DNA of 64,000 bases from Liopterus haemorrhoidalis. Taxonomy: Eukaryota; Arthropoda; Insecta; Coleoptera; Dytiscidae. Below the pieces are notes generated by a model. That model was not told the origin of the DNA, ran no database searches, and saw nothing but the letters and a program-made list of their open reading frames with translations. The translations under genes were made by a program, and so were the position numbers. This document shows positions 11,915 to 23,390 of the stretch, one piece after another; the first letter of the stretch is position 1; every line of letters begins with the position of its first letter. The DNA lies in assembly GCA_963971575.1 (NCBI GenBank), contig OZ020625.1, positions 26,883,753 to 26,947,752 of the forward strand, written 5' to 3'.

Positions 11915-12500
11915 CAGACGATGCCGTTTAATTGGGCCACCGTTTAATTGGGACAGCCGCTTATTTGGGCCAAATCTCAAAGAACAGAAACCAAACCAAG
12001 GAATCAACAGTAAATTTACATGTTTAATTGGGACAACATTCCGCTTAATTGGGACAGTAAATTTAAGATCACATTACATATTATGTTACACATATTCTCA
12101 AGAAAAAATATGTACAAAGAATTTAATATTACAGCGTTATTTTATGCAGGAAGGAAATGAAGGGAGCCCTACATCCGCACTGAATACCTGTGCTGATTTT
12201 GTAGAAGTGAAATGTTGCAAAAACAAAAGACAGACTACACTTGACGCATTTTTGCATTGAATTAAATTGTATGTACCTATTTATTATTTTATTTTGGGAT
12301 TTATTATTATTTTTTCTTAAAAGTTTATATTTTTTGGTTATATGTAATTTATAGTTTTGTCCAAGAGTTTATAAAATAAAATTATTGAAAGAAAAATATG
12401 CATTGTTTAATTTTATGTGAAATTCGCATAATTGGGACAGCCGCTTAATTGGGCCAAAATGCCTAAGTCCCGATGTGTCCCAATTAAGCGGAATCGACTG
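11915..12500 (+). mobile_element. pogo/Tigger-like element remnant
   Basis: Ends CAGACGATGCCGTTTAATTG (left) and the reverse of CAGTCGATTCCGCTTAATTG (right), flanked by TA at 11913-11914 and 12501-12502. Several 'ttaattgggaca' and 'ttaattgggcc' subterminal copies. An open stretch up to 12257 ends KNKRQTTLDAFLH. QTTLDaFl matches the PCNA-binding motif that closes many pogo/Tigger transposases. The rest of the transposase is absent. Confidence 0.7.
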
Positions 12501-12739
12501 TATTCTACCAGGGCTTCGAACCGTTATATTTTTCGTTTCGGTTTTCGTTCCGGTTCAATTAAAAAATTATATATCAGTTCGGTTCCGGTTTTCGTTCCGG
12601 CAAAAATAACGTTTTTTTTCGGTTTTCGGTTCAGTTCCTAAAGTGATAAATTTTTAAATACTTTTATTTGTATTAGAAATTTATTTTCTACTATAATTCA
12701 GAAGTAATTTTTTTAATTTTTTTTTTAAATTTGAAGAAA

Positions 12740-13940
12740 TTTTATGCTGCATCTTTGGTTAGTAGCTCCCAAAGAACATACAAACTTACTTAGAGCTATT
12801 AAAAATATTGAATGGAAAAAACATTCCAAAAATTTACCTTCACAATACTTACAAAACATTTAAAATTTGAAATATTGCTGTACAGCACTTTAGGCTATTA
12901 GCGCCCAAAGAACATACATACTTACAGCTGTTAAAAATATTGAAACGTAAAAACATTCCAAAAATTTACTTACACAATACTTACAAAAAAATTAAAATCA
13001 ACATAATTTTTTGAAATTTGTAAAAATAGTGTGCAGCATCTTTGGCTATTAGCACCCAAAAAACATAAAACTTAAAGCTATTAAAAATATTGAATCGAAA
13101 AAACATTTTCAAAACCATTTTCTTGCACAATATTTACAAAAATCTTAAATTCCACAGAATTTTTTTAAATTTGAAATAATGGTGTACAGCAGTTGAGGCT
13201 ATTAGCGCCCAAAGAACATACAAATTTACTTAGAGCTGTTAAAAATATTGAGACGTAAAAACATTCCAAAAATTCACATTACTTACAAAAAATTTAAAAT
13301 CCACAGAATTTTTGTAAATTTATGAAAATGGTGTGTAGCATTTTAGGCTATTAGCGCCCAAGGAACATACATACTTAGAGCTATTAAAAATATTCAATCG
13401 AAAAAACATAAAATTTACCTGTACAATCTTACAAAAAAATTAAAATCCACAGAATTTTTGTGAATTTAAGAAAATGGTGTGTAGCATTTTCGGCTATTAG
13501 CGCCCAAGGAACATACATACTTAGAGCTATTAAAAATATTCAATCGAAAAAACATAAAATTTACCTGTACAATACTTACAAAAAATTTAACATCCACAGA
13601 ATTTTTGTAAATTTAAGAAAATGGTGTGTAGCATTTTCGGCTATTAACGCCTAAGGAACAAACATACTTAGAGCTATTATAAATATTCAATCAAAAAAAC
13701 ATCAAATTTACCTGTACAATACTTACAAAAAATTTAAAATCCACAGAATTTTTTGAATTTTGAGAAAATGGTGTGCAGCATCTTTGGCTATTAGCTCCCA
13801 AGGGATGTCGATTCAGTATAGGATGTCCCTTCTTAACCCTTCAATAGACACTCAACTTGTTTCATCACTATTGCACTTTTTCAAATTTTACTTTTTATAA
13901 AACTGGTAAAAATGTATACACACAGCATTTATGGCTACTA
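12740..13940. repeat. ~150-bp tandem array, about eight units
   Basis: The phrase 'ggctattagcgcccaa' and close variants recur at about 12893, 13044, 13197, 13346, 13491, 13639 and 13796, spaced 145-157 bp. Weaker units lie at each end. No coding potential; lies inside the CAGGGCTTCGAACCG element. Confidence 0.88.
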
Positions 13941-14396
13941 GCGCTTAAGGTAGTTATTAATTTAAGGGTATTTTATACAAAAAATGCACTGGTCAACATG
14001 TGTTATTACTTGGAACGTTTCATAAACGACTGTGAACGAGAAATATTTGGAAGGATTAATGACATAATGTCTACCAAAATTATCAAATAAAGAAATTAAT
14101 CCTCTTAATTAGTTTCGCTAATGAGAATTTTAATGTGGATTTTTTTGCGTAGACCTGTATTGCGTAAACAATAAATGGTCCACGACAGTGCACAGCAATT
14201 TAAATATAAAAATTTAAAAATAATTTTTTAAATTTATAATAATTTTGTTAACCAGTATTAGCATTATAGGCTATTCTAAACGTTTACGCGGAACTAAATT
14301 GCTTTTGCGAAGTTCTGTATTTTAACAATAAATGGACCCAGACAGTGCACAGAATTTTTAAATATAAAAATTAAAAATGTTTTTTAAAATTTATTA

Positions 14397-14894
14397 CAGG
14401 GCTTCGAACCGTTATTTTTTTCGTTTCGGTTTTCGTTCCGGTTCAATTAGAAAAATATATACCTATCAGTTCGGTTGCAGATTTCGTTCCGGCAAAAATA
14501 ACGGTTTTTTCGGTTTTCGGTTCAGTTCCGAGTGATAAATATTTAAATTCTTTTATTTGTATTAGAAATTTATTTTCTACTATAATTTAGAAGAACATTT
14601 TATTCTTTATTTTGTAATAATCATACCAAGGCTGCTGCTAGGGGGGGGGCTTCTGGTCGTTCCCCCCACCCCTGAAATAATAGAATCGCAATTTCTTTTT
14701 TACTTGTCAGAAAAATTACGATTTTTTTCTGCTCATCAGTTTAAAAAATAATCTTAAATAAAATGTATTTTATAATGACTCACATAACCATTATCTGAAC
14801 CGAAATAAACCGATATTTTTTTTCGGTTCAGTTCTGGTTTTCGTTCCAACAAAAATAACTTTTTTTTTCGGTTCAGTTCCGGTTCGAAGCCCTG
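14397..14894. mobile_element. short form of the CAGGGCTTCGAACCG element
   Basis: Both terminal inverted repeats are present 498 bp apart. The interior has poly-G/poly-C runs and no coding sequence. Confidence 0.65.
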
Positions 14895-14897
14895 GTA

Positions 14898-15715
14898 CAG
14901 TCTGTTCCAAACGGTTAGGCGGAACTAAATGGGAATTTCGTTCTTTTAGGTTGTCACGAAAAGGGATCTTGCTTGGGTTATTTCATTTTTCACGTTGGAA
15001 TGTCACAATTTAAAATTCCAACAATGAAACCATGGAAACGAATGACATGTCAAAATTAAATTATTATTTTTTATATATTTTAACGACAAAAAAAATAATA
15101 AATGGAAAATTTGTATTAAGAATGACACAAAAAATCAAAATATAAAGAAAATGACAATTTAAAATGATATAAGCTGTTCACTTTTGTAAGAACTCACTAG
15201 ATCTGGTTATCTTGGTCACTTTTATGGTGTGTTACTGGCTTTAAACGTCAATTAAAAATATTCCTTACGCTGTAAAACCGACTTTAGGTTGATAAGGTTA
15301 TGATCATTATAATTAAGATATCATTTTTCATTATGATATATGTCAAATGGATCGACATTTTAAAAAAGTGACATTTTTTAATACCAACATGACATACAGC
15401 TTCAAAGGTGCAAACTATTGAAAACAAAATTCCCTCTTAGTTTGTTCTTACAAAAGTGAACGGCTTATAGCACATTAAATATATTTGTTTTCTTAAAAAA
15501 ATGAACATTTATTAACAATTATTATTAGTGGTCCGCATATACAGTCTGTTCCAAACGGTTAGGCTAACTGCTTATATTAACATTTACCAAAAAATGTTTA
15601 TTGTAAGTATGATTTACAAAGCTTAAACAAAACGGTCGAAAAGCACGATTTAAAGGATGAAAGTAACTAGATTGCAAAATCTAGTTCCGCCTAACCGTTT
15701 GGAATAGACTGTATA
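14898..15715 (+). mobile_element. CAGTCTGTTCC MITE carrying a ~400-bp insert
   Basis: Starts CAGTCTGTTCCAAACGG after TA (14896-14897) and ends at the reverse complement near 15715, followed by TA. Against the uninterrupted sequence at 49770-50106, it matches up to 'aaaatgatat' (15170) and again from 15576. The segment in between, including the 15171-15470 MITE, is inserted. Confidence 0.72.
15171..15470 (+). mobile_element. ~300-bp MITE, AGCTGTTCACTTTTGTAAG ends
   Basis: Inverted ends 'gctgttcacttttgtaagaa' and its complement. A reverse copy lies at 17945-18253. The flanking ~75 bp ('tagcacattaaat...gtggtccgcat') are also mirrored next to the second copy. Confidence 0.78.
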
Positions 15716-15725
15716 TACCGTAATT

Positions 15726-15798
15726 TTCGGACCATAAGACGCACCTTTTTACATAAAATAATAGGCTTAAAATTGGGGTTCGTCTTATGGTCCGAAGG
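15726..15798. repeat. 73-bp hairpin repeat
   Basis: TTCGGACCATAAGACG and its reverse complement lie about 40 bp apart. A short self-complementary element, possibly a tiny MITE. Confidence 0.6.
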
Positions 15799-16734
15799 TA
15801 TGGACGATTATATGAGGTACGTTAATTCAGAGCGCATAAAATAGAATCAATCCCACTTATCATTTATGTTAGAGTGAAATTGTACATAACAAAAGCTTTA
15901 CATAGTACGGGTACGACAGCTAGTACCAAAAAGAAACAAATATTTAAAAAGAATATATTAAAAAAGACTTCAAAAACAAGATAAATAAACGGTCAATATT
16001 ACAAAAGTCGTAGTTTCGGATATAAATTTGATTGCCCCTAATAATTGAATGGGTAGGCAACCAACGATACGTCCATGTAATGCAAAAATACAACCAATAA
16101 GGCGTAGTTCTTTATTTTTATTTATATTTTGAAATTTTCTATACCTAACTTTTAATAATTAACAAATGAATTTAAAAAATTACACCATTTCAATATTAAT
16201 TCTATATATGCCATTACGCATGCGCAATCACCTTCCATTGACACTAATTTTATCTCTCTCTAGCACACTTGAAAATGCCATTTAAAACAGAAAGAGACAA
16301 TGTATCAGTCCACACACGTTATCGGCACAGTAAAGTATTCCTATCTCTTTCTAACTGACGTAGCATGGCATAAGAGAGGGAGATAGATAGTATATAGAGT
16401 GTCTAAGCTTTTTAAAGGGCGAACAGTTTCTGTGTTGAATTTGCAGAGAACCAGGCGTTATTTCCAGTTGGTAATTTTGTGGATTTTTGTGCTAATATAT
16501 TAAATACAAGTAAGTAAAACCTTTTGTGTATCATATGTTGTTTAAATAAATTATATTTTATGTTAATAAAACAAATAAATTTACCTTATTGTGTCGTATT
16601 TGTAACTGGTGTTCTTAAATTCATTTAGAATAAATTTTATTTCAATTATTTGTAGTTTGAAAGGGTAGGTTTTAAAGATATTAACGCAAATATATTCTTT
16701 AAGATAATTTATTACGTAATCTTACAAGAATTTG
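15799..16734. other. unassigned stretch with a splice-donor-like site
   Basis: No open frame. Around 16250-16510 there is a less AT-rich, CT/GA-run-containing block ending 'ttaaatacaa|gtaagtaaaacc' at 16508. This looks like an untranslated first exon with a donor. Whether it belongs to a host gene or a transposon cannot be told. Confidence 0.3.
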
Positions 16735-17660
16735 GAAAAATTGTTATATCTCAAAAACGGAAAGAGATAGAGACCTGCGGTTTGAATTTTTGGATTTTCC
16801 ACATCTTGTTTAGAAAAATATTGAGATTAAAAATATATTTTTTTAAAAGATTAAAACAAAATTATCGTTAATTTTATGCAATTTTGAAAATTCATATCTC
16901 AAAAACGGTGAAAGATAGAGATCTGCGGTTTGAATTTTTGAAATTTTTACACCTTGTTTAGTTTAAAAAAAAATAGGGATTTTTAAATATATTTTTTTAA
17001 AGGACCAAACAATATTGTCAATGTAAAATGTTATGAAATTTAAAAAATTTGTATTTCTAAAATGGTAAAAGTTAGAGACCTGTGGTTTGAATTTTTGAAA
17101 TTTTTACAGCTTGTGTAGTTCAGAAAAAAATAGGGCTTTTTAAATATATTTTTTTAAAGGGTCGAAAGAAAATTATTTTTAATGTCAAATTTTATGAAAT
17201 TTAAAAAAATCATAACAAAAAATGGTAGGAGCTACAGACCTACGGTTTGAATTTTTGGAATCCTCACATTTTGTTTAGTCTAGAAAAATATAGGGTTTTA
17301 TAAATATATTTTTTTAAAGCACTAAAACAAAATTATTGTTAATGTCAAATATTATGAAATTTTAAAAAATCATAACTCAAAAACGGCAGAAGCCACAGAC
17401 CTGCGGTTTGAATTTTTGAAATCCTCACACTTTGTTTAGTCTAGAAAAATATAGGGCTTTATAAATATATATTTTTAAAGGGTCAAAAGAAAATTGTCAA
17501 TGTTAAATTTTATGAAATTTTAAAAATTCATAGCTCAAAAATGGCAAGAGATACAGACCTGCGGTTTGAATTTTTGAAATCCTTGCACCTTGCTTAGATA
17601 AAAAAGGCTTTATAGTTTTTTTTTTTTTTTTAATTATTGTTAATGTCAAATTTACTGAAA
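16735..17660 (+). repeat. ~155-bp tandem satellite array, orientation 1
   Basis: Six diverged units built around 'tcaaaaacgg...agagatag...acctgcggtttgaatttttg' and 'ttgtttagtctagaaaaata'. The same unit in reverse complement forms the array at 52800-53955. Confidence 0.85.
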
Positions 17661-17679
17661 TTTTGTAAATTTGTATATA

Positions 17680-17876
17680 AATTGGAAATTTGTATTAAGA
17701 ATGACACAAAAAATCAAAATATAAAGAAAATGATATTAACCTTAACCAAAAAATGTTTATTGTAAGTATGATTTACAAAGCTTAAACAAAACAGACGAAA
17801 AGCACGATTTAAACGATGAAAGTAACTAGATTGCAAAATCTAGTTCCGCCTAACCGTTTGGAACAGACTGTATATG
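17680..17876 (+). repeat. 3' half of a CAGTCTGTTCC MITE
   Basis: Matches the right half of the 49770-50106 sequence and ends 'cctaaccgtttggaacagac' plus 'tgta'. The left half is missing. Confidence 0.75.
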
Positions 17877-17944
17877 CGGACCACTAATAATAATTGTTAA
17901 TAAATGTTCATTTTTTTAAGAAAACAAATATATTTAATGTGCTA

Positions 17945-18253
17945 TAAGCCGTTCACTTTTGTAAGAACAAACTAAGAGGGAATTTTGTTTTCAACAGTTT
18001 GCTCCTTTGAAACTGTATGTCATGTTGGTATTAAAAAATTTCACTTTTTTAAAATGTCGATCCATTTGACATATGTCATAATGAAAAATAATATCTTAAT
18101 TATAATGATCATAACCTTATCAATCTAAAGTCGGTTTTACAGCGTAATAATTTTAAGGAATATTTTTAATTGACATTTAAAGTCAGTAACACACTATAAA
18201 AGTAACCAAAATAACCAGATCTAGTGTGTTCTTACAAAAGTGAACAGCATATA
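17945..18253 (-). mobile_element. ~300-bp MITE, reverse copy
   Basis: Reverse complement of 15171-15470, including the shared ~75-bp neighbour (17873-17944). Confidence 0.78.
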
Positions 18254-19206
18254 GGTATAAAAACTTTCGCGGAGCACTAAAATTTTTCTGGGGACCACTG
18301 GCGGTCCGCGGACCACCTGTTGAGAAACACTGGTATATAGCGTATATTTAGTCTACAAATATTTTTTTTCTTCAAGCGGATTAGAATGCTAACATTACAT
18401 TGTTCAATACATTCGGTAGAAATGGTACATTTTTTTACTAGTAACAAAATGTGAACATATTTATACTAGTAAATAGTTCATATAGTTATCAACAGATGGC
18501 ACTGATGGCAGCAGTCGCCATAAACAAAACATCTGTCAATTTAATATGTTTGTAGCTTGGTTTGTAGTGAATTCAGAAATTAGTTATGTTATTAGTGAGT
18601 TACTTTATTATTATTCTGTGATTATTCTGTGATTAGTTACAAAATACACAATATAAAGATTTAAAATTAACAAATGTCTCAACCAATTCAATGTACACCG
18701 CCGGAATTAGCAGCAATAGCATCTGAAACTATAAAGTCATAAGTATTTATGGTTGCAAATTTTTAATAACTACGCTTGAAGAAAAAATAGTATATGTCAC
18801 TCGGAGTAGAACGCCTTTTTTGTGCTTCGCTCAATATGCAATCTTATCACAAACAAATATATTTACTTTATTTGTTTATTAAGATTAAAATTAGAGTAAA
18901 AAAGATAACAAAACAAACGGATACCAAATACGTTGGTCCTGGCTGATCTAGCCAAATAAATATTTATGTAGCAAATATATAATTTATATTCTAGGAACGA
19001 ACTCCGTTTTCGTGATTGTATTTATTTATAAATAATTGATGTGAAGTGTGAATTCTCACACAATTCAGGTTTTCGTAGTTATTTAGTAAATGAAATGGGC
19101 TGACAGAATGTTTCGGGAAATTTTTTGTTTGCAATCCCAACTAGTTCCGTTATTCTTCGTCATATTGGGGTTGTTTTTAATTCACTACTACAAGGGTTAC
19201 CTCTTA
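18254..19206. other. hAT end, then unassigned DNA
   Basis: 18275-18335 ('ggtccgcggaccacctgttg...aaacactgg') is a typical hAT terminus. At 18674 a plus-strand start reads MSQPIQCTPPELAAIASETI then stops after 22 codons. This resembles the first exon of insect tyrosine-recombinase (Crypton-like) proteins, but it is too short to call. A 'gtgaattctcacacaattca' Helentron-like hairpin end lies at 19049. Confidence 0.35.
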
Positions 19207-20501
19207 TACAGTGACTATATAAAGACAGTATGGCCATACGATGGTCTCATTTTCTATTGGTCGAGCTGAAGTCCGCCATTTTTCTTCCAACTTTGTTACA
19301 GATTATATATGGTTTACATGTGTTTAGCTTGTGTTTCAACAGATTTAAGTGATATTTTCAAATAATATACGTATATTTAGACGTTTAATAGCGAATATTG
19401 TTGTGTTTGTGATGAGTAATGAGTAATGTTATTAAAAATAATGAAACGTTTTGTTATGTTAAGGTTTAAAATTGCTGGGAAAAAAAGGCTAAATGAACAT
19501 AAAAAAACTTTATTCCAGTAAATCAATGGATGGCTTCACAATTATAAGAAGTATTTACTTTCATTAATTTTAATGTTATTCCATGCTGATTTCATTTTAT
19601 TTTTCACCTGACCATAATTTTAGTTGAATAAATGCATAATTGATAATATATACATCAGTTTTCTTTATTAATATATCATTTATACCATGAGTTCAAAAAG
19701 AAATTGCATAAGGGTTGGCTATGGAAAATAAAAGTAATGTCAACAGAAAGCTTTAGAATTAATTTACTGTCTGAATTAATTAAATCACTCTTGTTGTCAT
19801 AAGTTATTTATTGTTACATAAAGCTTGTAGTATACATTATTTTATTTTTCCATAGCCAATTCTTATGTAATTTCTTTTTGAACTCAGAGTATATAACATG
19901 TTCTGCTTATTCTTTTTTAATATGAAAATATCCTATTTTTTTTTATATAAACATGCGTTTTCCCTAAAATTAGAGAACCCAACATTTCCCTAATTTTTAT
20001 AGAACCTTATCATCATTTTTTCTCTATCTTTTTATTCTAATTGTAATGTCCTGTTTGAACTTGTTTTCTTAAATTTAAAATATTCAAATTAAAATGTAAC
20101 TCCCGTTTTTATAAAAAAAATGTTTTAGTTTTTATAGGTCCTCAAATAAAATTATAAAATAATAAAAACATATCTCTTTTATTTCCTTTCATGTCCTTTT
20201 TTAAGATTTTTTTCATTTGTTTTCTTTTTATGTTGCAAACATTTCAAAAAAATACCTTCATCGGTAGGAAATTTTAATATTTATCTTAATAAATGTTGAA
20301 TCATATACATGTTTTTTCTTAACAATAAATTGATATTCACATATATATATAAACATAAATACGTAAAACTATTAAAAATTTAAGAAATATTATAATATAT
20401 TAGGATATATTAACATTTATTCCATATAACCCAATACAAATCTGGAATAAACATGGCGGCTACAGTTCATATGGCCACACTGTCTTTATACAGTCACTGT
20501 A
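19207..20501. mobile_element. 1.3-kb non-autonomous element with 8-bp duplication
   Basis: Ends TACAGTGACTATATAAAGAC and the reverse of TACAGTGACTGTATAAAGAC, flanked by the perfect 8-bp duplication ACCTCTTA (19199-19206, 20502-20509). The 8-bp size fits hAT or P elements. No coding sequence; a smaller inverted-repeat element (19688-19886) is nested inside. Confidence 0.88.
19688..19886. mobile_element. 199-bp nested MITE
   Basis: TGAGTTCAAAAAGAAATTGC and its near-perfect complement form inverted repeats of about 40 bp ('...ggctatggaaaat'). Confidence 0.75.
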
Positions 20502-20667
20502 ACCTCTTATAATTCGGAATCGTGCTAAACTAGTGCTGCCATCTGGCAACTGACGCCTCTATCGTAAAGTTTAACATTCTTTACGGTATACATACTCAGA
20601 ACGTTTTGACGTACGAGCACTATTTGTGTTGTTTACAATAACTTAAAAAAATTCATCTTGGTTAAAA

Positions 20668-21141
20668 ATGGAATTAAATCGTGAACATTTTCGAGCGATT
20701 ATTTTTTACATTTTCGACGTGGATTAACTCAACAACAGTGCATCGATGAACTTAATTCGACTTTTGGCGATGAAGCACCATCAAGGACTACTGTTTATCG
20801 ATGGTTTGCCGACTTCAATCGTGGCCGTAGTTCGCTTAAGGACGAATTTCGTGAAGGTCGTCTAAAATTGTTGTTCCGGAAATCATTGATGCTGTGCGTG
20901 AACTGATACTGCAAAATCGTCATGTGACTTATCGTGAGATTGAGGTATCCTTGGGCATTAGTGGGACCAGCATACATTCACAATTGCATGAACATTTGGC
21001 CGTCAAAATTTTGGATCCCACATAATTTGACAATTGCAGTGAAAAAAGCCTCAATCGGAGTGGAAAAAGTGCTTCGAAAATTAGTTCAAACGCATGCAAA
21101 AGTGTATTGATCTTCATGGAGAATATTTTGAAAAACAATAA
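20668..21141 (+). pseudogene. internally deleted mariner transposase
   Basis: Starts MELNREHFRAIIFYIF and keeps the mariner helix-turn-helix (DELNSTFGDEAPSRTTVYRW, NRGRSSLKDEFREGR). A frameshift follows, then RHVTYREIEVSLGISGTSIH-like sequence in another frame. It jumps to a C-terminus reading EWKKCFEN...CIDLHGEYFEKQ. The whole catalytic DDD core is missing. Family: SETMAR-like mariner. The 3' end probably reaches 'aaaagacaaccctag' near 21208. Confidence 0.85.
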
Positions 21142-21379
21142 AGACACTTTTGTTGATAAATAATTGTTTTTGATCTCAAATCCCGAAATATAAAAGACAA
21201 CCCTAGTAAAATGTTGACAGCACAAATTCAAACAGTATTTTTTTTTAAATAGAAATTATGTTGGCAATGCGGACTATCTTTAGCACACAGATCTCCGTAT
21301 TAAAGTTACCTTGAGCTTAGACGAGCTCACCTGCTTTCACACTTTAAGACATCTTAAGTTTAACATCGATACTTATACC

Positions 21380-21967
21380 CTTTTCACACTAGAACGAGTG
21401 AACTTAAAGTTCACCGATGTTTAACATCGGTTTGCTTTCACACTTGATGTTTAAATCTCCGGTGCTGTCATCTGCTACAGTAATTTTGTCCTTAAGTTAC
21501 CGTCATGAAATTACCAGTTTTGAACTGTCTGCGCAGACGCACATTTTGAATTATTATAAACAAATATGGATATTTCATTTCATTCTACAATAAAGACACT
21601 ACAATAAAGAATATATTACACCTGTATTAACATGTTAGTCGATACATTTTATCTCAATTATTGTAGCTCTGTATTTTATTAAACACATTATTAAAATAAA
21701 TAATTTTATTATAACAATAGGTATAAACTTCTTATAACGTCGATATAATACAGTATTCTTGTTTATGATAATATAAAATGTTGACAGCACAAATTCAAGG
21801 AGTATTTTTTTATAATAGAAATTAAGTTGGCAATGCGGACGAAGTTTAAGACGCAGATCTCTGTCTTAAACATCGCTTGTATTTAGACGAGGCCATACGG
21901 TTTCACATTAGCGTTTAAAGATACATTCACTTTAACATCCGATCTTAAAGATCTAGTGTGAAAAGGG
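21380..21967 (-). mobile_element. ~600-bp MITE, copy 3
   Basis: Reverse copy of 5360-5957. A short repeated end 'ctagtgtgaaaagggta' follows at 21970-21986, as if a second terminus had been left behind. Confidence 0.87.
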
Positions 21968-22001
21968 TACTAGTGTGAAAAGGGTATTAGATACTAATCA
22001 C

Positions 22002-22913
22002 CAGGGGCGCTCCTGGGCCCTTCCCAGGACCAGCAGATTACTCGGCGCTGCTCGGGGAGTTGAAGATAAAATTTGTTAACCACAACCTAGTTAATTTTAA
22101 AATTACTTCATTGTAAACAATATTGGCAATTTTTATTTTTTTTTTTTTTTTTGTCGTATAAATAAACATTTTTATAATATTGCCTAGTCTTGATAAAGTG
22201 ACATAATTATTGTTCAAGTGAAAATACATCACTTTTCAAATTTGATCCAACGAATTATATGAAGGGGAGCGTTGATCCTTTTTCCCCCTGACACATCGAC
22301 TAAAACATTCGCCCAGTCAAATGTTAAAACTGTTTTAAACAACTAATTACTCGATTCAAATAAGATAAAGTGGAAATCTGACTTCGGTATAACCTTCACA
22401 CGAGTCTGTCCGTTCGGTACAAATTGTGGCCAAACGGCTGATTTAGAGAACTGAACATAAGTAAGTAAAATATTAAGACTTCAAAAATACATCCCGCGAA
22501 AAATATAAATAAATATGTATTTATCGAAGAAAAAATCAAGTGAAAGTTTTTGATACATGGATTAATAATTACATTTTTTATCAACGAATAATGGAATTAT
22601 TATTTGATATAAACATCAATATCCAACAGCAGGGGTGTCAAACTGATTTGGGTCGCAGTCTATTTTACATACAAAATGATAAGCAGTGACGGAACTTTAA
22701 ATATCCCGAAGGGTTTCTTGACATTTTTTTATAAACAGAAAAGGGAAGAGAATATATTTTACATTTTAAAATATATTTTTCCCCTAAATAAGCTCAAGGG
22801 ATTTTGATTACCACTTCAGGGGCCATAAAAAACAAAGTTGAGGGCCGTATGCGGCCCGCGTCCCCTCGAATTGATTTGGCCCTCCCCAAGACAAAATCCT
22901 GGCTGCGCCACTG
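22002..22913. mobile_element. 912-bp hAT element
   Basis: Ends CAGGGGCGCTCCTGGGC and GGCTGCGCCACTG, with a perfect 8-bp duplication CTAATCAC (21994-22001, 22914-22921). The interior has a Helentron-like fragment (22405-22520) and, from 22629, a second hAT-like left end 'caggggtgtcaaactgattt'. No transposase. It ends 45 bp from the stop codon of the repeat-protein gene. Confidence 0.88.
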
Positions 22914-22958
22914 CTAATCACTCATTGGTTTTTATTTTTTTCCAAAAATTTTCAAATT

Positions 22959-23390
22959 TCATATTTGGTTAAAATCTGCTAAAGCTTCAATGGCATTCTG
23001 TTCTTCCACATAAATTTGTAAAGGTCTCCATTCAATTTCCATATGTTCCAAAAAAGTAGTATATCCATTAGTGGCTTTCCAAATCTGGTAAAAATCTTCT
23101 ATTGCTTTAACAGGACTTTCATGTTTTATAAAAATTTGCATTGGACGCCACTGGAATTGTATATGTGATAGATAATGACAATTTTTACCTTTCGTCCAAA
23201 TATTGTAACAATCAGTGTAGGCTTCAGTGAGATTTTCGTATTTTAAATATACTTCAAATGGCCAGAGTTGGACTTCAGCGTTTGATAAAAATTTACAGTT
23301 TCCTTTTATGCGCCAGACTTTATAAAAATCTACTATTGCCTCTAAAGGATTGTTGTATTTTACGAATATTTCCAAAGGTTTCCATTGGAC
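22959..23390 (-). CDS. repeat-protein gene exon 2
   Basis: 144 codons including TGA, with repeats 2-5: VQWKPLEIFVKYNNPLEAIV, VQLWPFEVYLKYENLTEAYT, FQWRPMQIFIKHESPVKAIE and IEWRPLQIYVEEQNAIEALA. The acceptor is TTTTTCAG|GTC. Confidence 0.7.
   Translation of the reverse strand, partial: VQWKPLEIFVKYNNPLEAIVDFYKVWRIKGNCKFLSNAEVQLWPFEVYLKYENLTEAYTDCYNIWTKGKNCHYLSHIQFQWRPMQIFIKHESPVKAIEDFYQIWKATNGYTTFLEHMEIEWRPLQIYVEEQNAIEALADFNQI

Larger units (their letters stand above)
12509..14894. mobile_element. repeat-filled element with CAGGGCTTCGAACCG ends
   Basis: The left end CAGGGCTTCGAACCG at 12509 and its reverse complement ending at 14894 bracket 2.4 kb. Subterminal 'ttcggttttcgttccggtt' motifs recur at both ends. 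A second left end at 14397 shows that a 498-bp short form is joined to, or nested in, the long one. CAGGG ends suggest hAT, but no clean 8-bp duplication was found. Confidence 0.65.

Noticed and set aside
11877..12260. 127-aa open frame as a host gene
   Set aside because: Begins outside and runs through the terminal repeat of the pogo-like element; only the C-terminal PIP-like motif is meaningful.
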